Shown piece after piece: positions 37,269-47,059 of a DNA stretch of 64,000 nucleotides. The position numbers were made by a program, and so were the translations under genes. Position 1 is the stretch's first letter; every line of letters starts with the position of its first letter. Where the stretch lies: positions 29,010,481 to 29,074,480 of the forward strand of contig OX424561.1 of NCBI GenBank assembly GCA_949152475.1, given 5' to 3'. A model generated the notes under the pieces. The model ran no database searches, was not told the origin of the DNA, and saw only the letters and a program-made list of their open reading frames with translations. The stretch comes from Terebella lapidaria. Its lineage: Eukaryota; Annelida; Polychaeta; Terebellida; Terebellidae.

Positions 37269-39435
37269 ATTTTCGAAAATGTTGGTCGATCCAGTGTGGC
37301 AAGAGATTGACGGACTTGATCACGTGGCCTATGACGTCATACAAGAACGAATACTCCCATCACATACTCTTTTCATGGTCAACATCAAATGTAAGATTTT
37401 TCGTTATATTGCGGTCGAGTTCTCTTTCCGATGTAATGATAAATATCATTCACTGAACACCACAATGCAGATTTATTTACGATATATGAAAGGTGGTCAT
37501 CGCCTAGAAAATTTCATTTTCAGACAAACTTGTGAATTCTGATCATATCTATTTTGAAATTTGTCCGACCAATAGATTATATCATGTTTTAACGAGGATG
37601 TATTATGACAGTGAGCAAATAAATGTATAGATATAGCTGAATTTAAGCAACAGATAACAGGTAGAAAATTATCACAAGGGTGTTGTTTGTGATGATACTT
37701 ACACAATAATAAATTCATGTGTTCGTGATCACATACCTAGAATAGATATTCTGAAATTTACTGCAGGAAATGACGTACAATACACAAGCCACTTCATCCA
37801 GCTACTTCTTTCAGTAGGCCCATGCACGGCGACAAAATTCAGAATTATTTCAACATTGTAAAATAAGAACGGCTTGTCGCGACGGCCCAAGTATCATATC
37901 CTGCGCCTTCCTCTATATTCAATAAGGATTATAAAGGTGCGAGACGGATTAAATGGTATGTTTTCAGTGAACGAGTAGTATTAAGGAGCAGTGTATGGTA
38001 CTTGGGCCGTCGCGACAATGAATGACTTCCTCGCTATATTTTCTGAATTGAATGTAGGACATGATCTCTGTTGAGCTCAACACCTGAGAAATATTGCAAA
38101 TTCGCTTTGAGTGCGGTCGTCGCTGTCACTCTAACGCATATAACGTAATTAGCTCATATGCAGCGACCGCTGCGAGTGAGACTTTATGGGCCCAAGTAGC
38201 GCACCTTACTCTGTTAATACTACTCACCCACTGAAAGTATACTATATTTAATCCGTCTGGCACAACTTTTTTAATCTTCATTGAATTTAGAAGAAAGAGT
38301 AAGCTATGTCGCAATACTTTCATTGACGAATTTGCTAAATCTGCTGTGATTGCTTGTGAAAAATTCATAAATACTACATATTCATGGACATCATCACAGA
38401 AGTAAGTTTCGGTTTGTGATCTATATCATGTCACCTCACTATCCTGAAAGTTTCCCCACGAGACAAGTAAATGAACGGAAGATCTACGTGTACATTGTTA
38501 TCTATCAGTGATGTTCAACTGTCTGTATTCACTGTGTATTCGAACACATTAAAATTTTGTTGCCACAGTCTTCATTGACCGGGAATGCAGCAGCCATGTG
38601 CAAAGTTTGAGACAAATTAGTGTTTTTATGGCGGAGTCATAAATACAAACATGAATGAATAGAAAAACCCAAGCTATTCCCATATCCTAGGTGATACCCA
38701 CCCTTAAATGTGGTGGTGGTGGGTTGTGTGCTTCAACATGATATATGTTTATTCGAGTAGTTTTATGTGTAATAGCAAAACGTCTGTTATCACCAACAGG
38801 TCCTGCAATGGATGCGGACATACCACTGGCGTATTTAACAGATGGTAAAGAAAATGTTATATTTCTGGCGCTCGACATAATGTTTTCAAAGAAGTAAATA
38901 TGTTCCTTTTTTACTTTTATTACTTACATATCAGGAAAAAAGTGCATATTTTATGTTTTACGCACAATTCTGCCATGCTTTGAGGTCGTAAAATTCGACA
39001 CACGCTTGTACGTCTCAAGCAAAATTTGCTTCATTTTATACGAAAATATAATTCCAGTTTCCTTTAGGCCTAAAACTCACTTCGCGAAAGGAATATAATT
39101 TGAAAATCTTCGATCCCTTCTTTCCAGCGCGGAAACTGATTGACATGGGTTTCGCATATTCGCCCCAGGACTACTCCGTGATTAACACAAACTTCCGGTC
39201 TGAGGCTTTACCTGGTGAACGTCACTTCCTGTCACGTGTCACCTGCAGGTACAAGTGCGACCAGAGTGAAGTGTGTACGGGCTTCGAATATTACCCTGCA
39301 ACTGAGTGGGAACCGGATTCGTACTGTATACTCCAAGAAAAACCTGGATTACAGAGAACCATCGCAAAAACGAATACAACCGTTGAGATATTCACAAAAT
39401 GTTTCACAAACCAGACAGACTGTCACACTAACTAG
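37269..39435 (+). CDS. PAN/apple-like domain protein, three 3' exons
   Basis: Exons 37269-37390, 38800-38844 and 39128-39435 (stop TAG) join in phase 1 with GT-AG borders. The first in-frame ATG is at 37279, but the exon opens in phase 2, so earlier exons are likely. The reading starts MLVDPVWQEIDGLDHVAYDV, then CPAMDADIPLAYLTD, then RKLIDMGFAYSPQDYSV. The last exon has a cysteine pattern CRYKCDQSEVCTGFEYYP...YCIL...KCF, like the hydrophobic-flanked cysteines of PAN/apple domains (C-x3-C-x5-C-x-G-F). Such domains mediate protein or sugar binding outside the cell. No signal peptide is visible because the 5' end is missing. Confidence 0.55.
37874..38018. mobile_element. Short inverted-repeat element in an intron
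   Basis: TTGTCGCGACGGCCCAAGTA at 37874 and its complement ending at 38018, about 145 bp apart overall. No clear target duplication. A second imperfect inverted pair (GGTCGTCGCTG / CAGCGACCGC) follows near 38115-38170. Confidence 0.6.
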
Positions 39436-39689
39436 ATACTGCACGAAACTCGGAAATGGCCCTCGATATAGTATGTTTGAATTTGGCTTATACTAGAGTA
39501 AATCCCCCCAGTGCAGTGCATATGAACTTGATACATATCCTGACACAACATGTTTGAATTCACGTTGGAATTCCCATATATCTCAGAAATAATGAGTGAC
39601 ATTTAGAACTTCGTATTTGTCTAATAAAATGAATGCTTTAGTGAATTTGGCCGATATTTTTCGTCTCTCCTCAGTGTGCACACGACAGT

Positions 39690-39990
39690 TCGCAACCTCA
39701 CTGTGATATCACACGCACATATCTCACACCTTTGATTTCACATTTATGGATGCCGCATGGATGGATATCACAGTGACCTCACAACTATGATCTCTGGCGT
39801 GTGAAGTCGATCTGATGTCACCATGACTTCAGACATAATGGCATCACAAGCGTGATATCGTTGTGATATCACAGTGAACACACCACTGTGTCATGTATCG
39901 TGTCAGGCCGATCGATGTGATAACACAGTGACATCTCAGATATGACATCACAAATGTGATATTGCCGTGATGTCACCATGACGTAATAAA
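39690..39990. repeat. Degenerate TGATATCA / TGACATCA-rich stretch
   Basis: Variants of 'TGTGATATCACAGTGA' and 'GTGATGTCACCATGAC' recur irregularly about every 20-30 bp. The words are self-complementary, so the stretch is rich in small palindromes. It abuts the 5' end of the LINE insertion. Confidence 0.6.
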
Positions 39991-40553
39991 AATGACCAAT
40001 ATTTAAATAATTTAATAATTGATTAGTAATACCGATATCGAAAGCTGTATTTGTTATAATGGCTGGCTTTCTAAATGGTTCCCTTTGGAATGCGGTATTC
40101 GACAGGGCTGTCCTATTTCACCTCACTGCTTTATCGTCGCCTGTGAAATTCTGGCATGTAAAATAAGACAGGACAGTAATATAAGGGGAATAAAAACTTC
40201 TACATATACTGATGAGAGAAAAAATGAAATTAAAATCTTACAATATGCAGATGATACTACACTAATTTTAAGTGATGAAAGTTCAATATTGCACAGTATT
40301 TATAAGTTAAATAAGTTTCAATATTAAACTTATTCACACCTTTTCTCGTTTCTCATATTTAAATTTGAATATGAATAAGACAGAGGCGATGTGGGTAGGC
40401 TGCTGGAAATTTAGAAAGAAAAAATGTGGAGAAATTACGTGGAAACTACAATCGGAAGCATCTCTGACTATATTAGGTGTGAAATTCAAGAATAATTGTT
40501 CTGCCGGGGATATAGCTGAAAATTGGTAAATCACGAGTTATATGCCTATATCT

Positions 40554-40701
40554 TACCTCCAAAACACATTACGGGTTATGGCTTATTAGCCTTACTGACA
40601 TAGGAGTTCTCCATAGAGAGAACCCCATTTGGAAAATGGGCTAGACAATGAATTGTCCAAGCCACTAACCCACGTGACCGGATGGTGACGTCATTCTCGT
40701 C
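40554..40701 (+). repeat. Left inverted repeat of the DIRS-type element
   Basis: 148 bp, starting TACCTCCAAAACACATTACG. Identical, on the other strand, to 46912-47059. A further 17 bp of unique sequence (GTTATATGCC...) lies outside it at the very end. Confidence 0.9.
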
Positions 40702-40792
40702 TCCTATGGCTGCTCTACCACATTGGATTTGCCTTGCTGACATAACTTTGCGAATATTTTAGTTTTCATCGTCTTACGAACACTTTCTTTGC

Positions 40793-43700
40793 ATGCCTTT
40801 TTGGATATTTCTTTTCCTCACTCTTTTGGCGTGCTTCGCGTGGATAGTTTCTGCTCCTCGGACTTCGTTTTGTGTTTGGAGCGCGGACTCCCCTCTTGCC
40901 GTGATGCGCCGCTGTGCTCAGTGCGGGCAGCAGCTTCCGTCGTGGGAAGTACACTCAGAGTGTATTGCGTGCCAGGACCCGGTGCATACGGATCAACTTA
41001 CGTGCGGTTTGTGTGCGGACCGTTCGCGGGAGGAGTGGGGGCAGGTTCTTGGAGCTGTTCTCGCACGGAGAGACAAGTTGTCCCGTCAAGTGTCTCCAGC
41101 CCCGTCCTCTTCATCTTCCGCGTCGTCGGCCAAGCGTCGCCGCCGTCAGGAAAGGAAGACTTCTGCCCTGCTGGGCAAGCTGGATCGTACCCTGGTTTGC
41201 CTAGAAGCTAAGTTTTCTTCCCCTTCCTCTTTGTTTTGTTCCGCGGGTGATCTGCTGGTGGGAGAGTCGCACTCGACCCACGGTGGCACGCCCCGGGAGT
41301 CAATTCACTGTGTATTTCATGTACCGTCAGCGGGGATCCTGTTTGCGCGTGTCACCTCCGCTGTTATCGGTGAACAGGTTCCTGCAGCTGCGCCCGCGCC
41401 TTTTCTGGCCAGTTCTCCCGCGTTTTTTCGGTTCCCGGCCCCCGGCCCCCGGACTTCGGTCCAGGGGCTTTGTGTGGCCCGTCGTAGCGGTGCTCTGGTT
41501 AGTGTGATGGCGCGGAGTCCGGATCCCGTACGGGGTCCGGACCCCGACCCTTCGGGTATTCTGCGCTTGGCACAGCCTCAGTCGCAGAGGCCGGCCCCCG
41601 TGCTTCGGGGGCCGGGCCCCGTGTCACGGGGGCCGGGCTCCGTCCGACGGGGCCCGGACCCCGTGCCACGGGGTCCGGGCCCCGGGGTGCGGATCCGGCA
41701 CTCGACTCTCAGTGCTGCTTCTGCCCTGCCGTTGCCCGCTCGGGGCTCGGCCCCCGTCCTACCGGGTCCGAGCCTTGAGTGCATGCTGTTGACAGCTGCT
41801 TCTATAGAGAAATCTACCGCTTCTTTCTCTTTGCAGAGTTCATCGGCGTTGACTGCCTCTTCGGCCTCTCTCACCGTGACGACTAGCTCGGCGGCCCAGC
41901 CTTCCTTGCCAGGTCCTTCTTCGGTGGTCTCCCGGCCCCCCTCTCCGTCTGGAGTTCCCCCAGCGGCCCCAGCGATGGATGTGGCTAGCCTTGTTACGGC
42001 TGTTTTGGCAGCCCTGGACGCCCGCGCGGGTGTGTCCCTTCCCCCCACGTCAGATGCCTTACGGCGTACTCAGGCCTTGGAGCCTCCCCAGCAGTTGCCT
42101 GCGGAGATCTTCGGGGAGGAGTCTGATGAGGACTCTGGGGAGGAGTCGCTTGCGTGCGGGCAGGATGTGCCTACTCCTTCGGCGCCACTGGCTCCAGTTT
42201 CCAGGAAGCGCCCAGCTTCCGTCGTGGCTTCCGTGGCTCCCAGCGACAAGCGCTCTCGTCTTGACGCCGAGCCGGCCGACAGTGAGGAGGGAGAGGAGGA
42301 CCTTTCCTTTGATCACAAGCTCGACCTCGTGCGTTCGACCTTGGAGCCCACCCTCTTTCCAGCTGAGCCGAAGCCTACAGTGTCTAAGCGTCCGACGTCG
42401 CTGCTGGCATCCCAGCGCTCCCCGGAACGTCAGCCTCGACGGGGTCTCCCTATCCCGGACGGGCTCCGCGAGAAGTTTTCCCGGCGCCGCTGTGAGACAC
42501 TGGACCAGGGGAAAACAGAGTTGGGGAAGTTTCCCCGTCGGCCTCCTTTCCACAAGAAGGACTACCTCCCGTCCAACCCGGACTACCTGGATAAGCCAGC
42601 GGTATTCCCCGAGGCGGCGGCCCAGTACCTTGGCGACAAGGCTCGCCCCGTGACCCTTCAGCCGGAGACCTTACTCTCCCTGAACCACGCCGTCCGCGCC
42701 GCCACCTGTGTGTCCTCCCTGGAGGACTGGTTCCGTACTGCGGCTTACCGCCAACTACAGTCTGCCTTGACAGCGCTGGAAGACCTGGAATCCCCACCGT
42801 CTCAGCTAGTGTCCCTGGGGGACCACCTCCGTTCGGCGTCCCAACTCCTGGAGTCTTGTGACTTGGCGTCAGCCCACCGGATGGAGCAGTCCACGTACGT
42901 GGAGTGGGTCCTCCACTTACTGAGGAGAGACGATTTTCTAGGCCAAGCTAGGTTCAAGCTTCCCCCGGCCTTGGTGACGGAGCTTCGCTGTGCCCCGCTC
43001 GTAGATCCAGAGGCAGGGGCTGCTCTTACCTCTCCTCCACCTCTCTTCGCCGGCCTAGAGTCTAAGCTGCCTGCAGCCCGTGAGCTGGCCCGTCAGGAGG
43101 AGTCGGTCTCGACCAGTAAGCGTCTCACGGAGACGATCGCCAAGCGTCTGGCCTCCCCTCTTCAGGCGTACGCCCCCTCTTCCTCCAAGCCTCCACCGAC
43201 CAAGTCCAAGGAGAAGAAGGAGAAGAAGCCCTTTCAGAGGGCCCCTGCCGGCAGTAAAGCGACCAAGAAGTCAAAGCACAAGGGCAAGCCCAAGCCAGCA
43301 GGGGAGAAGAAGTCCTCCGCCCCCGCAGCAGGTGAGTACTTCACAGAATCAGCTCCCTGCGATGGACCCTGCGATACCTCGGGCTGTCAAACCCTCGTTC
43401 CAAAATTCAAGCGAGCCTGTGGGCGCCCGTCTAACAAATTATTGGCAAGAGTGGCAGACACTCGGAGCCAGCCCGTGGATCGTGTCGGTCCTTCGCAGGG
43501 GCTTTCGCATCCAGTTCAGTCAGCGTCCTGCACTGGCTACCGAGCCTATTCCCTTTTCACTTCCCGGAGCTCACGCCAAACGGTTAGCACTATCGCTCGA
43601 GATCGCCGATATGCTGGCCAAAAACGCGCTCGAAAAAGTAGGAATTTCCTCTCCAGGTTACTACAGTATCCTGTTCTTGACTCCCAAGAGCTCAGGCGGG

Positions 43701-46342
43701 TGGCGCCCCGTGATCGACCTGTCCGCTCTAAACCGCCATGTCAAGACCCCCAAGTTCGCCATGGAGACGGCGGAATCGATCCGCTTGTCCCTTCCAAAGA
43801 ACTCTTGGGTCGTCTCCCTGGATCTGAAGGACGCGTTCTTTCACATCCCGATTCATCCGGTCTCCCGCAAATATCTGCGCTTCGTGCACCGGGGCACCGT
43901 GTATCAGTTCCGTGCCCTGCCATTCGGACTGTCCCCGGCTCCATGGATCTTCACAATGGTGGTGAAAGAGTTACAGATACTCGCCCACAAGGAGGGCATC
44001 CTCCTCTACCAGTACCTAGACGACTGGATTGTCTATCACCAGTCTCCCGAGGTTCTGACTCGGCACTTACAGTGGGTCCTGGACTTGTGCAAACGCATGG
44101 GTTTGCTGGTCAATCTCCAGAAATCAGAGCTAACGCCGGCCCAGGACTTCGTGTTTGTCGGGTACCGGTACAAGACACAGCTGGGTATGGTTTTTCCCAC
44201 GGAGGAGCGGCTGTCAAAGATACGGTCCTTACTCCGCAGATTCTTGGACGAGCCCAGTCAGTCAGCACAGGTCTGGCAGTCGATGCTCGGGTTGCTGGCA
44301 GCAACCGAGAAGTTAGTTCCTTACGGTCGACTCCACATGCGGGAGCTACAGATCGACCTTCGCTCCCAGTGGATCGCAGCCACGGATTGCCCTCAGCAAC
44401 CGGTCGTCCTTTCTCCAGCAGGGAAGGCGTCCATACTGTGGTGGATGTCCGCTACCAACCTCACTCGGGGCTCACCCTTCCGTCAGCCTCCTCCCTCCAA
44501 GCATCTATTTACGGATGCCTCTACGGAGGGCTGGGGGGCACACCTGGACTTCAAGGAAGTGTCTGGGGTGTGGACAGAGCCCGAGAGCTCGTGGCACATC
44601 AACCGCTTAGAGTTGGAGGCGGTTTCCCTGGCCCTGGCCCACTGGGAGGAGGAGTGTGCTGGTCGTGCTGTCCTGGTGTCCACGGACAACTCCACTGTCG
44701 TGGCCTACATAAACAAACAGGGGGGTACAAAGTCCGTTACCCTGTGTCGGCAGGCCACGACGCTTCTTCTGTGGTGCCGGTCTCGGAACATTCACTTGCG
44801 TGCACGTCACATCCCGGGCCGGTTGAATGTGTTGGCGGACCAGCTGTCACGCAGGGGGCAGATCCAGCCAACAGAGTGGTCTCTCCATCCTCAGGTGTTC
44901 AGTTCCCTGTGCCTCAGGTGGGACCGCCCTACAGTGGATCTCTTCGCGACCAGGTGGAACAACAAGCTTCCAGTGTTTGTCTCTCCGCTTCCGGACCCCC
45001 TTGCGATGTCCATCGACGCGTTGTCCACGGATTGGGATGGCCTGTTCGGGTATGCATACCCTCCGGCGATTCTGTTGCCCAAGGTTTTGGCCAAGATCAG
45101 GTCCCACACATGCCGTATTCTCCTGGTCGCTCCATACCAGCCACAGCGGCCTTGGTTCCCAGAACTTCTGGGCCTGTTGGTAGATCAACCAGTGGCCCTA
45201 CCCCCTCGGGACGACCTTCTCAAACAGCCCCGGGCGCAGCTGTTTCACAGCCGACCCGCGAGCCTGAACCTCCACGCGTGGCTTCTGTCCAGCGATCCCT
45301 TCGCGCAAAGGGATTTTCTTCAGAAGTGTCCAGTAGGATCGCCCGCCCTAATAGAAACTCATCCTTGGGAGTCTATGAGTCTAAATGGCGAGTCTTCGCT
45401 GCTTGGTGCGATGGCAGGCAGGTTGATCCATTCAACGCCTCTGCTCAGACAGTAGCTGATTTTCTCTTGGAGAAATTCCAAGCGGGTGCGGCCCCTTCGA
45501 CATTAGCGGGTTATAGGACCGCTCTAGCCAAGACTATTTTGCCTCACACTGGTATCAATCTCGGCGAGGATCAAGATCTGAGCGCCTTGCTCAATAACTT
45601 TAAAGTTGAGCGTCCGCTTACCCGTAACTCAGTTCCGGAGTGGGATCTATCCCTGGTTTTGAACCGTTTGGCGTCTGCTCCCTTTGAACCTATGTCTTCC
45701 GCCCCCCTAAAGTTCCTTACTTGGAAGACAGTCTTCCTGCTGGCTCTGGCTTCTGGACGTCGCAGGAGCGAAATCCACGCCTTGGATTTCTCAAAAGTTA
45801 GATGGCGAGAGGATGGCCTCCAGGTCTCCTTACAGGTCATCCCTTCTTTCCTGGCGAAAACCCAGCTGGCGTCGTCTCCCCCGCTGGCCTTCACGATTCC
45901 GGCTTTGTCGGCGTCTGTAGGCCCGAATCTCGAGGAAGACTGTCTCCTGTGCCCGTTGCGGGCTTTGCGCTTGTACCTTAAGCGGACAAAAGGTCTCCGG
46001 GCTGGCAAGCGACTGTTGTTCATTTCACATCAGTTGAAATTCCAACGGGACATACGTTCCGCTACCATCTCATCCTGGATTCAAAAATGTATCCGCACCT
46101 GTTACGATTTGGCCGAGCAGGACTCCGCCTGTTCGTTCAAGGTACGCGCCCATGATGTTCGGGCCATGGCGGCCTCTCTTGCATATATGGGACGGGTTCC
46201 ACTTGATCAGGTCATGCAAGCATGTTCATGGCAATCCCATAACACCTTTACGTCTTTCTACCTTAGAGACCTGACGTGGACGGGGAGTGAGGGCTACCAC
46301 CTCGGGCCCGTGGTAGCTGCTCGGAGCGTCGTCACCCCTTGA
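40793..46342 (+). CDS. DIRS-type element: gag-like region (5') and tyrosine recombinase (3') in one open frame
   Basis: The first part has a cysteine-rich CAQCGQQLPSW...C..C motif, long proline/serine and PDPVRGPDPDP-like repeats, then a lysine-rich stretch, as in DIRS gag proteins. The last part (from about 45230) is a tyrosine recombinase with the expected catalytic signature: arginine in LALASGRRRSEIHAL, HDVRAMAASLAYMGR, then SWQSHNTFTSFYLRDL with the tyrosine. The middle of the frame coincides with the reverse transcriptase frame and is probably not itself a protein domain. DIRS elements are known to use overlapping frames. Confidence 0.85.
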   Translation: MPFWIFLFLTLLACFAWIVSAPRTSFCVWSADSPLAVMRRCAQCGQQLPSWEVHSECIACQDPVHTDQLTCGLCADRSREEWGQVLGAVLARRDKLSRQVSPAPSSSSSASSAKRRRRQERKTSALLGKLDRTLVCLEAKFSSPSSLFCSAGDLLVGESHSTHGGTPRESIHCVFHVPSAGILFARVTSAVIGEQVPAAAPAPFLASSPAFFRFPAPGPRTSVQGLCVARRSGALVSVMARSPDPVRGPDPDPSGILRLAQPQSQRPAPVLRGPGPVSRGPGSVRRGPDPVPRGPGPGVRIRHSTLSAASALPLPARGSAPVLPGPSLECMLLTAASIEKSTASFSLQSSSALTASSASLTVTTSSAAQPSLPGPSSVVSRPPSPSGVPPAAPAMDVASLVTAVLAALDARAGVSLPPTSDALRRTQALEPPQQLPAEIFGEESDEDSGEESLACGQDVPTPSAPLAPVSRKRPASVVASVAPSDKRSRLDAEPADSEEGEEDLSFDHKLDLVRSTLEPTLFPAEPKPTVSKRPTSLLASQRSPERQPRRGLPIPDGLREKFSRRRCETLDQGKTELGKFPRRPPFHKKDYLPSNPDYLDKPAVFPEAAAQYLGDKARPVTLQPETLLSLNHAVRAATCVSSLEDWFRTAAYRQLQSALTALEDLESPPSQLVSLGDHLRSASQLLESCDLASAHRMEQSTYVEWVLHLLRRDDFLGQARFKLPPALVTELRCAPLVDPEAGAALTSPPPLFAGLESKLPAARELARQEESVSTSKRLTETIAKRLASPLQAYAPSSSKPPPTKSKEKKEKKPFQRAPAGSKATKKSKHKGKPKPAGEKKSSAPAAGEYFTESAPCDGPCDTSGCQTLVPKFKRACGRPSNKLLARVADTRSQPVDRVGPSQGLSHPVQSASCTGYRAYSLFTSRSSRQTVSTIARDRRYAGQKRARKSRNFLSRLLQYPVLDSQELRRVAPRDRPVRSKPPCQDPQVRHGDGGIDPLVPSKELLGRLPGSEGRVLSHPDSSGLPQISALRAPGHRVSVPCPAIRTVPGSMDLHNGGERVTDTRPQGGHPPLPVPRRLDCLSPVSRGSDSALTVGPGLVQTHGFAGQSPEIRANAGPGLRVCRVPVQDTAGYGFSHGGAAVKDTVLTPQILGRAQSVSTGLAVDARVAGSNREVSSLRSTPHAGATDRPSLPVDRSHGLPSATGRPFSSREGVHTVVDVRYQPHSGLTLPSASSLQASIYGCLYGGLGGTPGLQGSVWGVDRARELVAHQPLRVGGGFPGPGPLGGGVCWSCCPGVHGQLHCRGLHKQTGGYKVRYPVSAGHDASSVVPVSEHSLACTSHPGPVECVGGPAVTQGADPANRVVSPSSGVQFPVPQVGPPYSGSLRDQVEQQASSVCLSASGPPCDVHRRVVHGLGWPVRVCIPSGDSVAQGFGQDQVPHMPYSPGRSIPATAALVPRTSGPVGRSTSGPTPSGRPSQTAPGAAVSQPTREPEPPRVASVQRSLRAKGFSSEVSSRIARPNRNSSLGVYESKWRVFAAWCDGRQVDPFNASAQTVADFLLEKFQAGAAPSTLAGYRTALAKTILPHTGINLGEDQDLSALLNNFKVERPLTRNSVPEWDLSLVLNRLASAPFEPMSSAPLKFLTWKTVFLLALASGRRRSEIHALDFSKVRWREDGLQVSLQVIPSFLAKTQLASSPPLAFTIPALSASVGPNLEEDCLLCPLRALRLYLKRTKGLRAGKRLLFISHQLKFQRDIRSATISSWIQKCIRTCYDLAEQDSACSFKVRAHDVRAMAASLAYMGRVPLDQVMQACSWQSHNTFTSFYLRDLTWTGSEGYHLGPVVAARSVVTP
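43080..45455 (+). CDS. DIRS-type element: reverse transcriptase and RNase H
   Basis: Overlaps the gag/recombinase frame in another reading frame. Motifs: GGWRPVIDLSALNRHV, VVSLDLKDAFFHIPIH, ALPFGLSPAPWIFTMV, QYLDDWIVY (catalytic aspartates), then RNase H with FTDASTEGWGAHL, LELEAVSLAL, STDNSTVVAYINKQGG and NVLADQLSR. Order and motifs are those of DIRS/Ty3-like enzymes. Confidence 0.9.
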   Translation: MSWPVRRSRSRPVSVSRRRSPSVWPPLFRRTPPLPPSLHRPSPRRRRRRSPFRGPLPAVKRPRSQSTRASPSQQGRRSPPPPQQVSTSQNQLPAMDPAIPRAVKPSFQNSSEPVGARLTNYWQEWQTLGASPWIVSVLRRGFRIQFSQRPALATEPIPFSLPGAHAKRLALSLEIADMLAKNALEKVGISSPGYYSILFLTPKSSGGWRPVIDLSALNRHVKTPKFAMETAESIRLSLPKNSWVVSLDLKDAFFHIPIHPVSRKYLRFVHRGTVYQFRALPFGLSPAPWIFTMVVKELQILAHKEGILLYQYLDDWIVYHQSPEVLTRHLQWVLDLCKRMGLLVNLQKSELTPAQDFVFVGYRYKTQLGMVFPTEERLSKIRSLLRRFLDEPSQSAQVWQSMLGLLAATEKLVPYGRLHMRELQIDLRSQWIAATDCPQQPVVLSPAGKASILWWMSATNLTRGSPFRQPPPSKHLFTDASTEGWGAHLDFKEVSGVWTEPESSWHINRLELEAVSLALAHWEEECAGRAVLVSTDNSTVVAYINKQGGTKSVTLCRQATTLLLWCRSRNIHLRARHIPGRLNVLADQLSRRGQIQPTEWSLHPQVFSSLCLRWDRPTVDLFATRWNNKLPVFVSPLPDPLAMSIDALSTDWDGLFGYAYPPAILLPKVLAKIRSHTCRILLVAPYQPQRPWFPELLGLLVDQPVALPPRDDLLKQPRAQLFHSRPASLNLHAWLLSSDPFAQRDFLQKCPVGSPALIETHPWESMSLNGESSLLGAMAGRLIHSTPLLRQ

Positions 46343-46748
46343 GGATGACGTGGCCCATCTTGTACATACGTTCCTCTTGTACATATGTTGAAGTTCCGTG
46401 TTGCGAGTTCCGGTTCCGATTACCGTTAAATTGGTCTCCTATGTCAGTACGGTCGTACTCCTTAGTTCGGTATGCATTGTGACTCAGTTGCGTCAGCAAG
46501 GCATATCCTCATGTACATACGTTACGTCACTTATGACCGGAAGCCAGTCACTCGACACTCGGAGGTAAGTGGTTTTTTCTACTTACCCTATTGTTAAACC
46601 ATAAATGTTTTGGTGACCCTGAGGACACCCTCCTTTGGTTCCTCCAATCATTCAGGGGAAAAGCCCACCCTGTCCCTCACTGAGGCCCTAGGGTTGAGCT
46701 TTTGGTTATGTCAGAGTTCTTTTTGGAGCACCCCGCCTCCAATCTTTA

Positions 46749-46862
46749 TTCTGATTTTACCCGTAATGTGTTTTGGAGGTAAGATATAGGCATATAACTG
46801 GCTGTTTTATGTTAATAAAACTAGTGTTATATACTATACTTACCTCCAAAACACATTCAGAG
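46749..46862 (-). repeat. Internal complementary region of the DIRS-type element
   Basis: Complement of the element's left terminus (to GTTATATGCC...) is directly joined to the complement of its right terminus (...AACATAAAACAGCCA). This is the joined-ends template expected for DIRS circle formation, and it fixes the element borders at 40537 and 47101. Confidence 0.9.
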
Positions 46863-46911
46863 TGCCCACCCGGCCGGCCCCGCGTACTCCTTCTGGTTGG
46901 TTCCTAGAATC

Positions 46912-47059
46912 GACGAGAATGACGTCACCATCCGGTCACGTGGGTTAGTGGCTTGGACAATTCATTGTCTAGCCCATTTTCCAAATGGGGTTCTCTCTAT
47001 GGAGAACTCCTATGTCAGTAAGGCTAATAAGCCATAACCCGTAATGTGTTTTGGAGGTA
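46912..47059 (-). repeat. Right inverted repeat of the DIRS-type element
   Basis: Complement of 40554-40701 without a difference that I can find; followed by 42 bp of end-specific sequence to 47101. Confidence 0.9.

Noticed and set aside
40793-46342. Longest frame in the window taken as a giant host gene
   Set aside because: Its two ends are gag-like and tyrosine-recombinase sequence bounded by DIRS inverted repeats; it belongs to the retroelement.
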